64,000 bases of DNA from Desulfoscipio geothermicus (GCA_016841205.1 JAENZP010000001.1:248001-312000); one strand, 5' to 3'; positions 44,265-59,250 are shown, counted from the first letter of the stretch. The notes: generated from the letters alone by a model not told the origin. Translations and numbers: made by a program.

Positions 44265-44879
44265 ATGTCTCAAGAACACGCAGCTGCCAACCCGGCACCT
44301 GCCGGCCTAGTGGCCCTAGCTATGGCTTGTTTTACATTTTACGCAATGCATACCGGTAAAGTAGATCCTTCCGCCGGAGTTTTACTAGGGATTTGGCTCC
44401 TTGGCGGTTTTGTAATTCAGCTTATTGTAGGCGTCATGGAACTTAACCACGGTAATGTATTGGGCGGTAATGTATTTACGTTTTTCGCGGCTTTCTTCAT
44501 GCTGGTAACTGGCCTGGAACTAATCTTTAAGTTTTTTGCGGCCCAAAACGGCTGGACAATTGATCCCCGCATTGATGGATGGGCCTGGCTGCCGCTGGCC
44601 ATTGCGTTGCTAACCTGGACCCCCGGGTATTTTAAGTCACCATTAAGCCTTATTATTGCAGTGCTATTACTTGATATTGCAGTTCCCGTGATTGCCCTGA
44701 TGGATCTTGGTATACTTAGCCGGGAATGGCATGCCGTATCAGGAAACTCTCTGGGTATTGCCGGCATATTTGCCTTATACACTGCCTGGGGCGTAGTGCT
44801 AAACACCCATTTTGGCAAGACCGTTATTCCCCTGGGCGCACCATTTATAAAAGAAAATCAAGCAAGTGTGAGTAAATAA
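44265..44879 (+). CDS. SatP/GPR1-FUN34-YaaH family acetate transporter
   Basis: ATG 44265 follows AGGAGG; 204 residues. The family signature NPAPAGLVALAMACFTF opens the protein, followed by six helices and the conserved GVMELNHGNVLGGNVFTFFA segment. These proton-coupled channels take up acetate or succinate. The product may serve acetate use or excretion; a convergent terminator follows. Confidence 0.9.
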   Translation: MSQEHAAANPAPAGLVALAMACFTFYAMHTGKVDPSAGVLLGIWLLGGFVIQLIVGVMELNHGNVLGGNVFTFFAAFFMLVTGLELIFKFFAAQNGWTIDPRIDGWAWLPLAIALLTWTPGYFKSPLSLIIAVLLLDIAVPVIALMDLGILSREWHAVSGNSLGIAGIFALYTAWGVVLNTHFGKTVIPLGAPFIKENQASVSK

Positions 44880-44900
44880 GTTTTTATTTCGTTGCTAATT

Positions 44901-44942
44901 GCATCAAAAAATGGAGGCGTCTAGCCTCCCATTTTTTGATGC
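44901..44942. terminator. Bidirectional terminator between convergent genes
   Basis: GCATCAAAAAATGG and its complement (ends at 44901 and 44942) with inner AGGC/GCCT form a long A/T-flanked stem, serving satP on the plus strand and the nucleotidyltransferase gene on the minus strand. Confidence 0.8.
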
Positions 44943-44959
44943 TCAAAATTTTTATTTGT

Positions 44960-47449
44960 TTATTGAACTGGGCCAACGATTTTGTTTATCTTGTCAATAT
45001 AAAAATCAGCCAGCGATTCCGCTATTTCCATTGTACTACCCTCACTAAACACCCGGCAAACCGGCTCTTCGGGGTCAGGCAGAACCAGCGCCCAACCGTC
45101 GGGGTGGTAAACCTTCACCCCATCTAGTAATTCCAGGTTTTCCTGGGGCGTTTCCTCAATAAGGCTGCGGATCACTGTTCCTTTGGTTGCCCAGGGCACT
45201 GCGGTTGCTTTGTTCTCCATAAAAAACGCTGGTATCTCATCAACCAGAGTGGCCAGATCAGTTTTATTAACAGCTAAATACTCGGCTATTTTTATCACCG
45301 TAGCCAGCGCATCAAAGTACAGCAATGCTTGGGAAATTTGCGAGATCTGTTCTTGGCCGGCCAGGCTGTCCTGGTAGACCAATTTTTCGTAAAAATCTTG
45401 TACGGCGGTTTTTGTGCGAATCACCCGGGCACCGAATTTTTCCGCCAGCAGGTCCACAGCCCGGGGGGCGGTTACCGGCACTACTACGGCTTCCCCCTGA
45501 GAACGCAATACCAGCAGGGCAGTTAAAGCTACCAGCAGGTTATCCTGAACAGTGCGTCCACGGTTGTCAATCAGCACCAGGTGATCAGCTCCGGAATCTA
45601 TAATCAGACCCATAGACAAATTCCGGCCGGTCACCGCAGCCGACACCTGACCGGTCATTTCCCTGTACTGAGACCAGTTTATAGGCATCCTAACCGGCCC
45701 ACCAAGGGTAAGCCGCTCCAGATTAATGTTCAGTTCCCGACACAGCGACTTTAAAAATGTACCTGAGCAATCAGGATCATAAATAGCAGCAATACTGAGT
45801 TCCATTTCCCGAATAGCCTTTTTATCTATACCCTGCAAAAGATACTGCAGGTAGCTTTCCGCCATTTCGGGGGCTGGCTGTGACTCCGTGATTTGGACAA
45901 ACCCCGCCCGTTTAAAATCTTCCCTGGCCAGCAGGTTTTCCACTTTGCGTTCTACGCTTCTGGCTATATTCCCACCCTGGGAATTGGTAAATACAATATT
46001 TATAGCTTCAGGCTGCCTGGGGGATATCCTTACATGCATGCCCCCGTCACATTGTAAATGGCGCACCCCAAAACGATGCATCGGGGTGATAACATCGGGG
46101 AGTTGATATACTTGTGCTCCCGCGGACCGTAATCCACAGTTTAAGGCATCCCTGATCAGTCTTGAAGGCAGATAGATATCACTGCTCAAACAAACGCTTG
46201 GCTTGGCTCCCAGAGCGTCCGCAAAGGCAGCCGCAACCCGTGATGCAAATTCCGGGGTCATTTCCACATTGGCAATACCCGATACTCCTTCCAAGCCAAA
46301 AATACGCCTGGGAGCGCCACTGCCCCAAACCATACTTTCCCGCACAACCGAGCCTGTTTCCACTATCTTGTGGGGCCATAGCTTAACTTCGGGATTAACA
46401 ATACATCTTTCTTTAATAACTGTATTACTGCCGATAACCGCCCCTTCGTAGACACTGCTTCCTGATTGCACCTGCACCCTACTTCCCAGCACCGCACCAC
46501 GCAAGTTAACCCCGGGAGCAACAAATACATTATCCCAAAGCACACTTCGCTTAATGGAAGCGCCGTCCTGGATCATGCATCCCGGGCCAATTACTGTATA
46601 CTGATCTATTTTAACTCCCCTGCCTATAGTCGCACCGTCACCGAGCAGCACCGGTCCATTTATTATAGCGGTGTCATCTATATGCACATCCCGGCCAACA
46701 AATACTCCGGGCCTATTCTCCTTTTCGGGCAGTACTAGATTAACAGCACCGTCAAGGAAATCGTAATGGGATTGCAAGTATTGCCTTAAATCACCAATAT
46801 CACACCAATAGCCATCCAGCACTACCCCAAACATTGGTTTACCTTTACTTAAGAGCAGGGGATACAAATCTTTACTAAAGTCAAAATTCTGACCAGCCGG
46901 TATATAATCCAACACTTCGGGTTCAAGGATGTAAATACCCGTATTAACGGTATCGCTAAACACCTCACCCCAACTGGGCTTTTCTAAAAATTGTTTAATA
47001 TGCCCCCCACTGCTAGTGATGACCACCCCATATTCCAGCGGGCTGGGCACCTTAGTCAATACCAGCGTCGCTATAGCACCCTTACTTTTATGGAAGGCCA
47101 TTGCTTCGGTAAGATTAAAATCAGTTAAAGCATCACCGCTGATAACCATAAAGGTTTCATCCAAAAATTGTTCAGCGTTTTTCACACTTCCAGCTGTGCC
47201 CAAGGGAGTTTTTTCTATGAAATACTTTAAATTTATATTATAATCGCTGCCATTACCAAAATAGCTGCTGATAGCCTCAGGCATATATTGCATTGTAACC
47301 CCGATATCTGTAAAGCTATGTTTACATAACAGGTCGATAATGCTGGTCATGATGGGGCGATTCATCACCGGAACCATTGGTTTAGGAATTCCGCAGGTGA
47401 GCGGTCGTAAACGCGACCCTTCCCCACCTGCCATAATAATGGCTTTCAA
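44960..47449 (-). CDS. Sugar-1-phosphate nucleotidyltransferase fused to a phosphomannomutase-like domain
   Basis: TTG 47449 lies seven bases after GGAGGG, giving 829 residues. An N-terminal nucleotidyltransferase ([20 protein letters not shown], residues 1-230) is followed by left-handed beta-helix hexapeptide repeats (about 250-370). A C-terminal phosphohexomutase-like domain follows (about 380-825). The catalytic-serine motif TASHNP of mutases is replaced by RISPRQPEA, and the metal loop reads DSGADH, so the mutase part looks inactive. This architecture is usually annotated mannose-1-phosphate guanylyltransferase; glucose-1-phosphate use is possible next to glycogen genes. Confidence 0.87.
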   Translation of the reverse strand: MKAIIMAGGEGSRLRPLTCGIPKPMVPVMNRPIMTSIIDLLCKHSFTDIGVTMQYMPEAISSYFGNGSDYNINLKYFIEKTPLGTAGSVKNAEQFLDETFMVISGDALTDFNLTEAMAFHKSKGAIATLVLTKVPSPLEYGVVITSSGGHIKQFLEKPSWGEVFSDTVNTGIYILEPEVLDYIPAGQNFDFSKDLYPLLLSKGKPMFGVVLDGYWCDIGDLRQYLQSHYDFLDGAVNLVLPEKENRPGVFVGRDVHIDDTAIINGPVLLGDGATIGRGVKIDQYTVIGPGCMIQDGASIKRSVLWDNVFVAPGVNLRGAVLGSRVQVQSGSSVYEGAVIGSNTVIKERCIVNPEVKLWPHKIVETGSVVRESMVWGSGAPRRIFGLEGVSGIANVEMTPEFASRVAAAFADALGAKPSVCLSSDIYLPSRLIRDALNCGLRSAGAQVYQLPDVITPMHRFGVRHLQCDGGMHVRISPRQPEAINIVFTNSQGGNIARSVERKVENLLAREDFKRAGFVQITESQPAPEMAESYLQYLLQGIDKKAIREMELSIAAIYDPDCSGTFLKSLCRELNINLERLTLGGPVRMPINWSQYREMTGQVSAAVTGRNLSMGLIIDSGADHLVLIDNRGRTVQDNLLVALTALLVLRSQGEAVVVPVTAPRAVDLLAEKFGARVIRTKTAVQDFYEKLVYQDSLAGQEQISQISQALLYFDALATVIKIAEYLAVNKTDLATLVDEIPAFFMENKATAVPWATKGTVIRSLIEETPQENLELLDGVKVYHPDGWALVLPDPEEPVCRVFSEGSTMEIAESLADFYIDKINKIVGPVQ

Positions 47450-47517
47450 TGTACATCCCTCCAAAAAAATAAACTCTGGCACCATTAATACCAGGTATAC
47501 TTCCGACAAAGAAAGTG

Positions 47518-47592
47518 GGGGTCAGACCTTGACATTTGACATTTTTTGTGACCCCATAAATGTCTAAATGTCAAATGTCAAGGTCTGACCCC
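47518..47592. repeat. Palindromic repeat with 27-bp perfect arms
   Basis: The left arm (47518-47544, beginning GGGGTCAGACCTTGAC) is exactly complementary to the right arm (47566-47592), with a 21-bp loop. Within each arm GACATTT is repeated in tandem. It lies in a 157-bp gap between two leftward genes. The form is that of a REP/MITE-like element mobilised in trans by a Y1-type transposase; no transposase gene is in the window. Confidence 0.75.
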
Positions 47593-47606
47593 AGGTGTGG
47601 ATGCCA

Positions 47607-48845
47607 CTAATTCCTGCCCAGCACCTTGGAAAAACGGCCAAACAGTCCGCCCTGACGAACATGCCAGTTGCTGCTGCAGTGCTCATCCCACACATTTTTA
47701 TAAATTTGCAGGGTTTTAGCCGCTATGTCCTGCCAGCTAAATTTATGCGAAACCGTTTGGTAAGCGTTTTGCCGCAGCTGCTGCGCCTGCTGAGGGTTCA
47801 GCAGCAAATTTATGATCATATCCGCCAGTGAGCGGGGATTACCTGGATAAGCTTTTAAACCGTTTACATTGTGCCTGATTATTTCGCTTAAACCACCTGT
47901 ATCGGAAACCACGACCGGTATGCGGGCAGCCATCGCCTCCAGAGCAACAATGCCAAAAGGTTCATATAAACTCGGGAAAACCGCCACATCCGACCAGCTA
48001 TACAAGGAATTACGGGTATAAGCATCAACGTAGCCGGTAAAATAAACACTTTGGGCTATCCCCATGCGGGAGGCCTGGTCCTGCAGTTCTTGCATGTAGG
48101 GGCCTTTTCCGGCAATTACAAATTTGGTATTTGGCACCCGGGCCAGTATCATCGGCGCTGCATCTAGCAATACCTGCACACCCTTCTCTCGCACCAGCCG
48201 CCCGACGTAATAAACAATTTTCTCATTAGGAGAGGCATAATCATTACGGGAACGCTTTTCGTTCTTTTGCACAAAATTTCCCGGGTCTACACCGTTGGGT
48301 ATAATTTTTAATTTATCATCTGGAATTTGAAATACATATTTCATTTCCTGTTCCATATAGTGACTGCAGCAGATCACCTGCCATGCCTCATAACAAAGCC
48401 ACCATTCCACATCACTGATATGACGCTGAGTAACATTATGTAGACCATAGTTTCTGCCGTATTCTGTAGCATGGATGGTTGCCACCAGCGGTATGTGATA
48501 GGCATGCTTGATCGCCCTAACTGCATAGGCCACTAGCCAGTCATGGCCATGCACTATATTAAAGCCCTCATTTTCACTCAATACAGGGATAGCTTTTTCC
48601 AGCATGGCCACGTTAAGCTGAGCTACCCAAGTAGTAAAATCAGGTGACGAAACATTGTATGGTATGATACGGTATACCTGCACGCCGTTTACCCGTTCCA
48701 TTTCGGGCAACCCCGTTTCACCCATCGTAAACAGATGTATTTCAACCCCCATATCAGAAAGGGCATTGGTCAGGTCATACACATGCTGCGCTAGTCCACC
48801 AACACTTTTGGGGGGATATTCCCAAGAAAACATCGCCACACGCAT
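47607..48845 (-). CDS. GT4-family glycosyltransferase, glycogen synthase-like
   Basis: The 412-residue GT-B enzyme begins MRVAMFSWEYPPKSVGGLAQ (nucleotide-sugar loop K-S-V-G-G) and has HGHDWLVAYA, IPNGVDPGNF and the C-terminal donor site FPSLYEPFGIVALEAMA with the E-x7-E motif. Retaining GT4 enzymes of this shape build alpha-glucans in Firmicutes lacking classic GlgA. Its position with the branching enzyme and CBM gene supports glycogen synthesis; other alpha-glycosyl transfer is possible. Confidence 0.85.
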   Translation of the reverse strand: MRVAMFSWEYPPKSVGGLAQHVYDLTNALSDMGVEIHLFTMGETGLPEMERVNGVQVYRIIPYNVSSPDFTTWVAQLNVAMLEKAIPVLSENEGFNIVHGHDWLVAYAVRAIKHAYHIPLVATIHATEYGRNYGLHNVTQRHISDVEWWLCYEAWQVICCSHYMEQEMKYVFQIPDDKLKIIPNGVDPGNFVQKNEKRSRNDYASPNEKIVYYVGRLVREKGVQVLLDAAPMILARVPNTKFVIAGKGPYMQELQDQASRMGIAQSVYFTGYVDAYTRNSLYSWSDVAVFPSLYEPFGIVALEAMAARIPVVVSDTGGLSEIIRHNVNGLKAYPGNPRSLADMIINLLLNPQQAQQLRQNAYQTVSHKFSWQDIAAKTLQIYKNVWDEHCSSNWHVRQGGLFGRFSKVLGRN

Positions 48846-48967
48846 TAATGGTCCTCCTTTTTGGTTTTATTGCTCAATAAAGACAATATTTTATATTATG
48901 TAAATGTCAGTTAAATTATTATTAATTTTGTAATATGTTTAAAAATAAATAACAGCCACAGATAAAA

Positions 48968-48993
48968 ACACCTGCCGATACGCCTACAGGTGT
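48968..48993 (-). terminator. Terminator after the CBM gene
   Basis: ACACCTG pairs with CAGGTGT (48968-48974 and 48987-48993), followed on the minus strand by TTTTTAT. Confidence 0.75.
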
Positions 48994-49047
48994 TTCTTGA
49001 ATAAAATGCTGTTGTAGTGCCGAAGTTGCATTCTATAATTTTTTGTT

Positions 49048-49419
49048 TTAATGTCTTCTACCGTTATGGATTTCAAAACTCCAGTTATAGCCATTATTAT
49101 TGTCCCAGTTGCCATACCCATCATGGAAACAAAAATTAAATCTTGTATCGTCAGGCATTTCTAAAGTTTTTACCCATCCCCAGCCTGTTTTTGACATGCG
49201 ATGAGCTTGTATATTGTGCCAATCACGAGCGTCGCCATACCCCACATGTAAATACATCTGAGCAGCACCGCTGGCGGCAAGTAATCCGTCATACAATACA
49301 GTAATTTCTTCGCCACTGGTAATCGGGGTGGGGTCAACAACTACCCCTCCCGGATAACTTGCATCATGCATAGCCTTTAGCTTATATTCTCCTGAACCGA
49401 AGTTGGTAGGATTAGCCAC
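49048..49419 (-). CDS. Starch-binding (CBM25-like) single-domain protein
   Basis: GTG 49419 lies eight bases after GGAGG, giving 123 residues. The domain resembles CBM25/CBM53: VLYDGLLAASGAAQMYLHVG, W-x-N/H motifs, WGWVKTLEMPDD and FHDGYGNWDNNNGYNWSFEI with aromatic platform residues. No signal peptide is present, so it probably binds intracellular glycogen, perhaps to localise the synthase and branching enzyme. The ATG at 49527 lacks a ribosome site. Confidence 0.75.
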   Translation of the reverse strand: MANPTNFGSGEYKLKAMHDASYPGGVVVDPTPITSGEEITVLYDGLLAASGAAQMYLHVGYGDARDWHNIQAHRMSKTGWGWVKTLEMPDDTRFNFCFHDGYGNWDNNNGYNWSFEIHNGRRH

Positions 49420-49546
49420 GATTATCGCCTCCAATTTGAATATTTGTGTATCAATTCTGTTAAAAATATTATCCTTCACGGCAACCTTTTTTATGCACTT
49501 AAACCAAGGCATCTGACAGTTCTGCAACCTTTTAGCTAACTAACAA

Positions 49547-49591
49547 AAAAGCGTTCAGTAGCCCGTATTTTGGGAACTACTGAACGCTTTT
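49547..49591. terminator. Bidirectional terminator between the homocitrate synthase and CBM genes
   Basis: A 15-bp perfect stem (49547-49561 with 49577-49591) flanked by A5 and T4 ends leftward transcription from 49644. Confidence 0.8.
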
Positions 49592-49643
49592 AAGTCAAGC
49601 CGGATTTATATCTATTAACTAATTACAGAGCATCAAACAAGTG

Positions 49644-50813
49644 CTAAAAATCTATTTTCTTAATCCCTCCGAAATAATCCTCATAGATGTACATTATTTC
49701 TTTGTCAAACAGGGGTCGTTTCATGGAAACCGTGAAGGCACTAATCTGAGGCAATAATTCCTCAGCTTGGTGACCAGTTAAATGAATACCATATTCCGCA
49801 AACTTTGCTATAACGGCTGCTTTACCAGAGTGTTTACCAACTACAATCTGTCTCTCCAGACCCACTTCCTCAGGTTGGAAGGGTTCATAGGTTTTCGGGT
49901 TTTTCAGTGCCCCGTCAGCATGAATACCCGATTCGTGGGTAAACATATTGGAGCCGACAATAGCCTTCCAAGTCGGTAATTCACGGCCTGAAGCACGGGA
50001 TACGTATTCTGCCACTTCCCGGAATATTTCGGTTTTAAAGCCAAGATCGATATCATACAAGTGTTTTAAAGCCATTACCACTTCTTCCAGCGCCGCGTTC
50101 CCGGCCCGCTCACCCAGGCCAATTATCGTAACACCAATCCACCTGGCACCGGCCATTACACCAGCCAATGCATTGGCTGTGGCCATGCCGAAATCATTGT
50201 GCGTATGCATTTCAACGTCAATATCAACATTATCCCGTATCGTCTTGATGTTATTATAAATAACGAAGGGTTCCATTACACCAACAGTATCGCAATAACG
50301 CAACCGGTCGGCACCGGCTTCCTTGGCGGCTTTAGCATATTTGAGCAAAAAACCCATGTCACTGCGGGAGGCGTCTTCGGCATTGACTGAAATATACATG
50401 CCTTCCTTTTTGGCAAATTCAACTGCGGCAACCATTTGTTCTAATACCTGTTCCCGGGTGGTTTTGAGTTTATGCTCAATGTGAATATCGGAAGTAGATA
50501 TGGAAATAGCCACCGCGTCTACACCGCATCTGAGAGATGCTTCTATATCCTTGGCTACCGGGCGGTTCCAACCCATAATACTGGCTTTAAGTCCAGACCG
50601 GCATATTTCCATTATCGCGTCCTTTTCATCTCCGCCCATAGTGGGAATACCTGCTTCGATTTGGTGAACACCCATCTCATCCAAAAACTTAGCAATTCTT
50701 ACCTTTTCCCGGTTAGCAAACACTACGCCGGCGGTTTGTTCGCCATCCCGTAAAGTTGTATCAATTATTCTAATGTTTTCAGCCGGTGGAGCTAGTTTTT
50801 GAAATTCAATCAT
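49644..50813 (-). CDS. nifV: Homocitrate synthase, full-length NifV-type
   Basis: The 389-residue DRE-TIM metallolyase has IIDTTLRDGEQTAGVVF, the metal site in VEMHTHNDFGMATANAL, the loop GLGERAGNAALEEVVMA, and the C-terminal FTHESGIHADGALKNPKTYE and VVGKHSGKAAV segments that complete the active site. It condenses acetyl-CoA with 2-oxoglutarate. It is the complete paralogue of the short gene beside nifH but stands apart from the nif operon, with its own unattenuated upstream region. A lysine-type or general role, or supply of homocitrate to nitrogenase, are alternatives. Confidence 0.88.
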   Translation of the reverse strand: MIEFQKLAPPAENIRIIDTTLRDGEQTAGVVFANREKVRIAKFLDEMGVHQIEAGIPTMGGDEKDAIMEICRSGLKASIMGWNRPVAKDIEASLRCGVDAVAISISTSDIHIEHKLKTTREQVLEQMVAAVEFAKKEGMYISVNAEDASRSDMGFLLKYAKAAKEAGADRLRYCDTVGVMEPFVIYNNIKTIRDNVDIDVEMHTHNDFGMATANALAGVMAGARWIGVTIIGLGERAGNAALEEVVMALKHLYDIDLGFKTEIFREVAEYVSRASGRELPTWKAIVGSNMFTHESGIHADGALKNPKTYEPFQPEEVGLERQIVVGKHSGKAAVIAKFAEYGIHLTGHQAEELLPQISAFTVSMKRPLFDKEIMYIYEDYFGGIKKIDF

Positions 50814-50984
50814 TTAATTATCTTCCTCTCCCTCCAGGAATTAATATAAATATATATACATAAATATGTATGTCCAAAATTAGATTACAAAAGTGATTTT
50901 ATCATATTCCTTCAATAATGACAACATTTAGTGCGATTATAATGTTGTATACATCAGAAATGCAAATTATGCATAATATGTATT

Positions 50985-51010
50985 AGGGCAGGGATCTCTC
51001 TCCCTGCCCT
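50985..51010. terminator. Hairpin after gatB
   Basis: AGGGCAGGGA (50985-50994) pairs with TCCCTGCCCT (51001-51010). The T run lies on the plus-strand side; it may still end gatCAB transcripts. The gap 50814-50984 is AT-rich and should hold the promoter of the homocitrate synthase gene. Confidence 0.55.
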
Positions 51011-51015
51011 TTTCC

Positions 51016-52458
51016 TTATTTGCCCAGTTTTTCCTTAAGCAGCTCATTTACCAGTCCCGGGTTGGCTTTGCCTTTGGTGGATTTCATCACCTGGCCTACT
51101 AAAAAGCCAATGGCCTTTTCTTTGCCGGCCCGGTAGTCTTCTACCGATTTGGGATTGGCGGCAATTACTTCCTCTACCACCTTATCGATCAGTCCCGCAT
51201 CGCTTATCTGCACCAGCCCTTTTTCTTCTACTACCTTACCGGGATCTTTACCGGTTTTAAACATTTCCTCAAATACAGTCTTGGCAATTTTTCCGCTGAT
51301 GGTGCCCTTATCCAGCAGTTCCAGCATCTTGGCCAGCTGGTGGGGACTGATACGCAAGTCCTGGATTTCTTGGCCGCTAACATTCATCATCCTGGCCAAG
51401 TCCCCCATCACCCAGTTGCTGACCAGCTTCGGATTATTATAAAGCTCAACACATTGTTCATAATAATCGGCCAGTTCACGAGTGCCGGTCAGCACCATAG
51501 CATCGTACTCAGGCAGCCCATAGACCTTTACAAAACGGTCCCTGCGCTCATCAGGCAATTCGGGCAGGCTAGCCTTTATTTCATTAACCCATTCACGATC
51601 AATTACCAGGGGAGCCAAATCAGGGTCGGGGAAGTAACGGTAATCATGGGCTTCCTCTTTGCTGCGCATGGAAAAAGTCTCACCTCTGGCTTCGTCCCAG
51701 GTTCTAGTTTCCTGTACTACTCTTTCCCCGTCCTCCAACACTTCAATCTGGCGTTCAATTTCATAGGAAACTGCTTTATGCAAAGCTTTAAATGAATTCA
51801 TATTTTTAATTTCGGCCTTGGTCCCAAGTTCGGCTTGTCCCACCGGCCTTACGGATATATTTGCATCACAGCGCAGTGACCCCTCTTGCATTTTACAATC
51901 ACTGACACCGGTATATTGAATAATCGCCTTTAGTTTTTCCAGGTAAGCCACAGCTTCATCGGCACTGCTCATATCAGGTTCAGATACAATTTCAATCAGC
52001 GGTACTCCAGTGCGGTTGTAATCCACCAGTGAATAAGGAGTGGTTGAAATAGTGCCCTGATGCACCAGTTTGCCGGCATCTTCCTCCATATGCACCCGGG
52101 TGATACCGATATATTTGTTTGCACCGTTAACATTTATCTCCAAATGCCCATGTTCGGCAATGGGTAAATCGTACTGAGATATTTGATAATTCTTCGGTAA
52201 ATCAGGATAATAATAATTCTTGCGATCAAATTTCGAGAAAGCAGCAATCTGGCAGTTCAGTGCCAGTCCGGCTTTAACGGCATATTCCACTACTTTTTTA
52301 TTCACTACAGGCAGCACTCCGGGCAACCCCAGGCACACCGGGCATACGTGATGGTTGGGATCGGCACCGAACTCGGTGCTGGAGTGGCAAAAAATCTTAG
52401 TATTGGTTTTTAATTCAACGTGCACTTCCAGGCCGATAACAGCCTCATAATGAGCCAA
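51016..52458 (-). CDS. gatB: Asp/Glu-tRNA amidotransferase subunit B
   Basis: The start is TTG, nine bases after GGAGG. The 480-residue protein ([20 protein letters not shown]) has the GatB cradle with [10 protein letters not shown] and the C-terminal YqeY-like tail domain ending ...[13 protein letters not shown]. GatCAB makes Asn-tRNA and Gln-tRNA by transamidation. It is the last gene of gatC-gatA-gatB. Confidence 0.96.
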   Translation of the reverse strand: MAHYEAVIGLEVHVELKTNTKIFCHSSTEFGADPNHHVCPVCLGLPGVLPVVNKKVVEYAVKAGLALNCQIAAFSKFDRKNYYYPDLPKNYQISQYDLPIAEHGHLEINVNGANKYIGITRVHMEEDAGKLVHQGTISTTPYSLVDYNRTGVPLIEIVSEPDMSSADEAVAYLEKLKAIIQYTGVSDCKMQEGSLRCDANISVRPVGQAELGTKAEIKNMNSFKALHKAVSYEIERQIEVLEDGERVVQETRTWDEARGETFSMRSKEEAHDYRYFPDPDLAPLVIDREWVNEIKASLPELPDERRDRFVKVYGLPEYDAMVLTGTRELADYYEQCVELYNNPKLVSNWVMGDLARMMNVSGQEIQDLRISPHQLAKMLELLDKGTISGKIAKTVFEEMFKTGKDPGKVVEEKGLVQISDAGLIDKVVEEVIAANPKSVEDYRAGKEKAIGFLVGQVMKSTKGKANPGLVNELLKEKLGK

Positions 52459-52478
52459 ATTGGTACACCTCCTGAGAT

Positions 52479-53933
52479 TTACTCGGGTAACTTGCGGTGG
52501 TGATCGGTATTTTGTTCAAAAGCATAGGCAGCACGCAGTATATCGCCCTCGCCAAAGGGCCGGCCGATTAATTGCAGTCCCACGGGTAAGTTGTCCACCA
52601 TACCGGCGGGGATAGAAATGGCAGGTATACCGGCCAGGTTGACGGCCAGGGTGCAGATATCCACCATGTACATCTGCAATGGGTCGTCCACTTTTTCACC
52701 CCGTTTAAATGCGGTAACCGGAGCAGTGGGCCCTAGCAACAGGTCATACTGCTCCAAAGCGCGGTCAAAATCATCTTTAATCAGCGTACGTACTTTTAAC
52801 GCCTTGTTATAATAGGCATCGTAATAGCCTGCGGAAAGGGCATAGGTGCCCAGCATAATTCTCCTTTTTACCTCAGCGCCAAAGCCCTCACTGCGGGTTT
52901 GCATAAACATGTTCACCAGGTCTTCGGCTTCCCCAGCCCGGTACCCGTAGCGCACCCCGTCATAGCGAGCCAGGTTGGAACTGGCCTCGGCTGGAGCAAT
53001 CAGATAATAGGCCGGCAAGGCGTACTCGCTGTGCGGTAGAGTGGTTTCCTCCACTATAGCACCCAGCCCTGTATAAACATCAATAGCTTTTTGAATGACT
53101 TCTTTGACTGCCGGATCGATGCCTTCGCCCATATATTCACGGGGTACCCCTATTTTTGTGCCCTTGATATCCCCGGATAAAAACGCAGTATAATCCGGCA
53201 CGTCATATGGTGCCGATGTGGAGTCCAGCGGATCATGCCCACAAATAACATTCAACAGCATAGCACAATCTGTAACATCCCTGGCAAAAGGGCCGATTTG
53301 GTCCAACGAGGAGGCGTAAGCCACCAAACCATAACGGGATACTGCACCATAGGTGGGCTTCATGCCCACCACCCCGCAAAATGACGCCGGCTGGCGAATG
53401 GAACCGCCCGTGTCGGAGCCCAGGGCCAGAATAGCCTCACCGGCCGCCACTGCGGCCGCCGATCCACCGCTGGACCCCCCCGGCACCCGGTTGGTGTCCC
53501 ACGGGTTACAGGTAGTAAAAAAGGCTGAGTTTTCGCAGGATGAACCCATTGCGAATTCGTCAAGGTTGGTTTTACCCAGCATCACTGCCCTCGCTTCGTT
53601 TAAACGTTCCATAACGGTAGCGTTATAAGGGGGTATGTAGTTATATAAAATCTTGGAAGCACAGGTGGTACGCACTCCTTTAGTGCACATATTATCCTTT
53701 ATAGCCACCGGTATACCGGCTAATAGCGGTAATGTTTCACCCGCCAGTCTGGCCTTGTCCACCTGCCGGGCAAGCTCCAGTGCCTGTTCCTGGGTCAAAG
53801 TAACGTAGGCACGGATTTTTTCCTCCACTTGCTCAATACGGTCAAACACCGCCCGGGTAAGCTCTTCAGCACTAATTTGCTTGCTAACCAGCATATCATG
53901 TAACTGGTGTGCGGTTAAGTAATGTAATTGCAA
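52479..53933 (-). CDS. gatA: Asp/Glu-tRNA amidotransferase subunit A
   Basis: TTG 53933 lies seven bases after GGAGGG and gives the family's usual length of 484 residues ([14 protein letters not shown]). It is an amidase-signature enzyme: catalytic Lys in VAIKDNMC, and the Ser-cisSer pair in [15 protein letters not shown] and [14 protein letters not shown]. It releases ammonia from glutamine for GatB. Confidence 0.96.
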   Translation of the reverse strand: MQLHYLTAHQLHDMLVSKQISAEELTRAVFDRIEQVEEKIRAYVTLTQEQALELARQVDKARLAGETLPLLAGIPVAIKDNMCTKGVRTTCASKILYNYIPPYNATVMERLNEARAVMLGKTNLDEFAMGSSCENSAFFTTCNPWDTNRVPGGSSGGSAAAVAAGEAILALGSDTGGSIRQPASFCGVVGMKPTYGAVSRYGLVAYASSLDQIGPFARDVTDCAMLLNVICGHDPLDSTSAPYDVPDYTAFLSGDIKGTKIGVPREYMGEGIDPAVKEVIQKAIDVYTGLGAIVEETTLPHSEYALPAYYLIAPAEASSNLARYDGVRYGYRAGEAEDLVNMFMQTRSEGFGAEVKRRIMLGTYALSAGYYDAYYNKALKVRTLIKDDFDRALEQYDLLLGPTAPVTAFKRGEKVDDPLQMYMVDICTLAVNLAGIPAISIPAGMVDNLPVGLQLIGRPFGEGDILRAAYAFEQNTDHHRKLPE

Positions 53934-54016
53934 TACATTTCCCTCCAGCCATTGATCCAATCTACATATTTGGGGGGCACTCACAGAGGTGTGTCCCCTA
54001 TCCGCTCTCCAAGCTG

Positions 54017-54298
54017 CTAGATAATCTTGGGTACTTTAAAAAAGTTATCCTGCCGTTCAGGCGCATTGGCAAGCACTTGGTCTACCGGCAAATGCTCTCC
54101 CACCCGGTCCTCCCGGAAGACGTTTTGTAAGGGCAGCACGTGCGCGGTAGGCTGTATGCCGTCTGTATTCAGGTCCTGCAGTTTGCGGACGTGCTCTAAT
54201 ATGTCACTTAGCTGCCTAGTATAAACTTGCTTTTCGTCTTCAGTTAACGATAAACGGGCCAGCAGCGCCACGTGTTCAACATCCTTTAAGCTAATCAT
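54017..54298 (-). CDS. gatC: Asp/Glu-tRNA amidotransferase subunit C
   Basis: A 93-residue protein ([20 protein letters not shown]) of the GatC family, with the typical [20 protein letters not shown] segment. It stabilises the GatA-GatB complex. First gene of the gat operon. Confidence 0.95.
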   Translation of the reverse strand: MISLKDVEHVALLARLSLTEDEKQVYTRQLSDILEHVRKLQDLNTDGIQPTAHVLPLQNVFREDRVGEHLPVDQVLANAPERQDNFFKVPKII

Positions 54299-54445
54299 GC
54301 TACACCTTCCTTATCTCTCAAAAACTGACATTATTATATCAAAGCTATCCGGGGGCGGGCAACTCGATTAATACACAGGCAGTTGTTGGATAATCCATTA
54401 CGAAACCGTCAAGCGTCCGGTTACCTGACAGCTAAAAATGTCCCT

Positions 54446-58661
<4,216 letters not shown>

Positions 58662-58749
58662 AATACCCTCCAACTAATTTTTCACTAATCTGCGGCACTG
58701 TATGTGCGTAAAAATATACAAACTACTAACGTAATATTACATTAAAATT

Positions 58750-58765
58750 GCCACCTTGCGGTGGC
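58750..58765. terminator. Terminator after the his operon
   Basis: GCCACC pairs with GGTGGC (58750-58755, 58760-58765). T5 follows on the plus strand and AATTTTAAT on the minus strand. Confidence 0.65.
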
Positions 58766-58848
58766 TTTTTCATAAAGATTAATCCCTAATTTCATTTTTA
58801 CCTTTGGTTTTCAAGCGGTGGGCAGTTATCCCCCCGCCTGACCAATAA

Positions 58849-59250
58849 TTATTTTTTTTCACCGTATACTTCTTCCGGATCAAACATGGGCTCTCCCTTA
58901 ATGGTGACTGTACCGTCCCCGGCCAGTGCATAATGGAAACAGCTGTAATAGCCCTCGTGGCAGGCTGCTCCCTTTTGTTCCACCAGCAGCAGCAAGGTAT
59001 CACTGTCACAGTCAAAATACATTTCTTTTACTCTTTGTACGTTACCTGAGGATTCTCCCTTATGCCAGTATTCTTGCCTGCTCCTGCTCCAGAACCAGGT
59101 TTCACCGCTGGCCAGAGTTCTGCCCACAGACTCACTATTCATATAAGCCAGCATCAGAACATCTTTGGTTTCGACATCCTGCACAATGGCCGGTATTAAT
59201 CCATCACTGTTATATTTAAGGTCCTCAGGTTTGATTTGCTTTAACTGCAT
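58849..59250 (-). CDS. hisI: Phosphoribosyl-AMP cyclohydrolase
   Basis: ATG 59250 lies ten bases after GGAGG; 133 residues. Metal-binding motifs [12 protein letters not shown] and the cysteines in [12 protein letters not shown] identify HisI without a fused HisE domain. It opens the adenine ring in histidine synthesis. Last gene of hisDBHAFI; hisG, hisZ and hisE are not in the window. Confidence 0.95.
   Translation of the reverse strand: MQLKQIKPEDLKYNSDGLIPAIVQDVETKDVLMLAYMNSESVGRTLASGETWFWSRSRQEYWHKGESSGNVQRVKEMYFDCDSDTLLLLVEQKGAACHEGYYSCFHYALAGDGTVTIKGEPMFDPEEVYGEKK

Noticed and set aside
47607-48845. Classical ADP-glucose-specific GlgA
   Set aside because: The sequence is GT4-type rather than GT5; glycogen synthesis is inferred from neighbours only.
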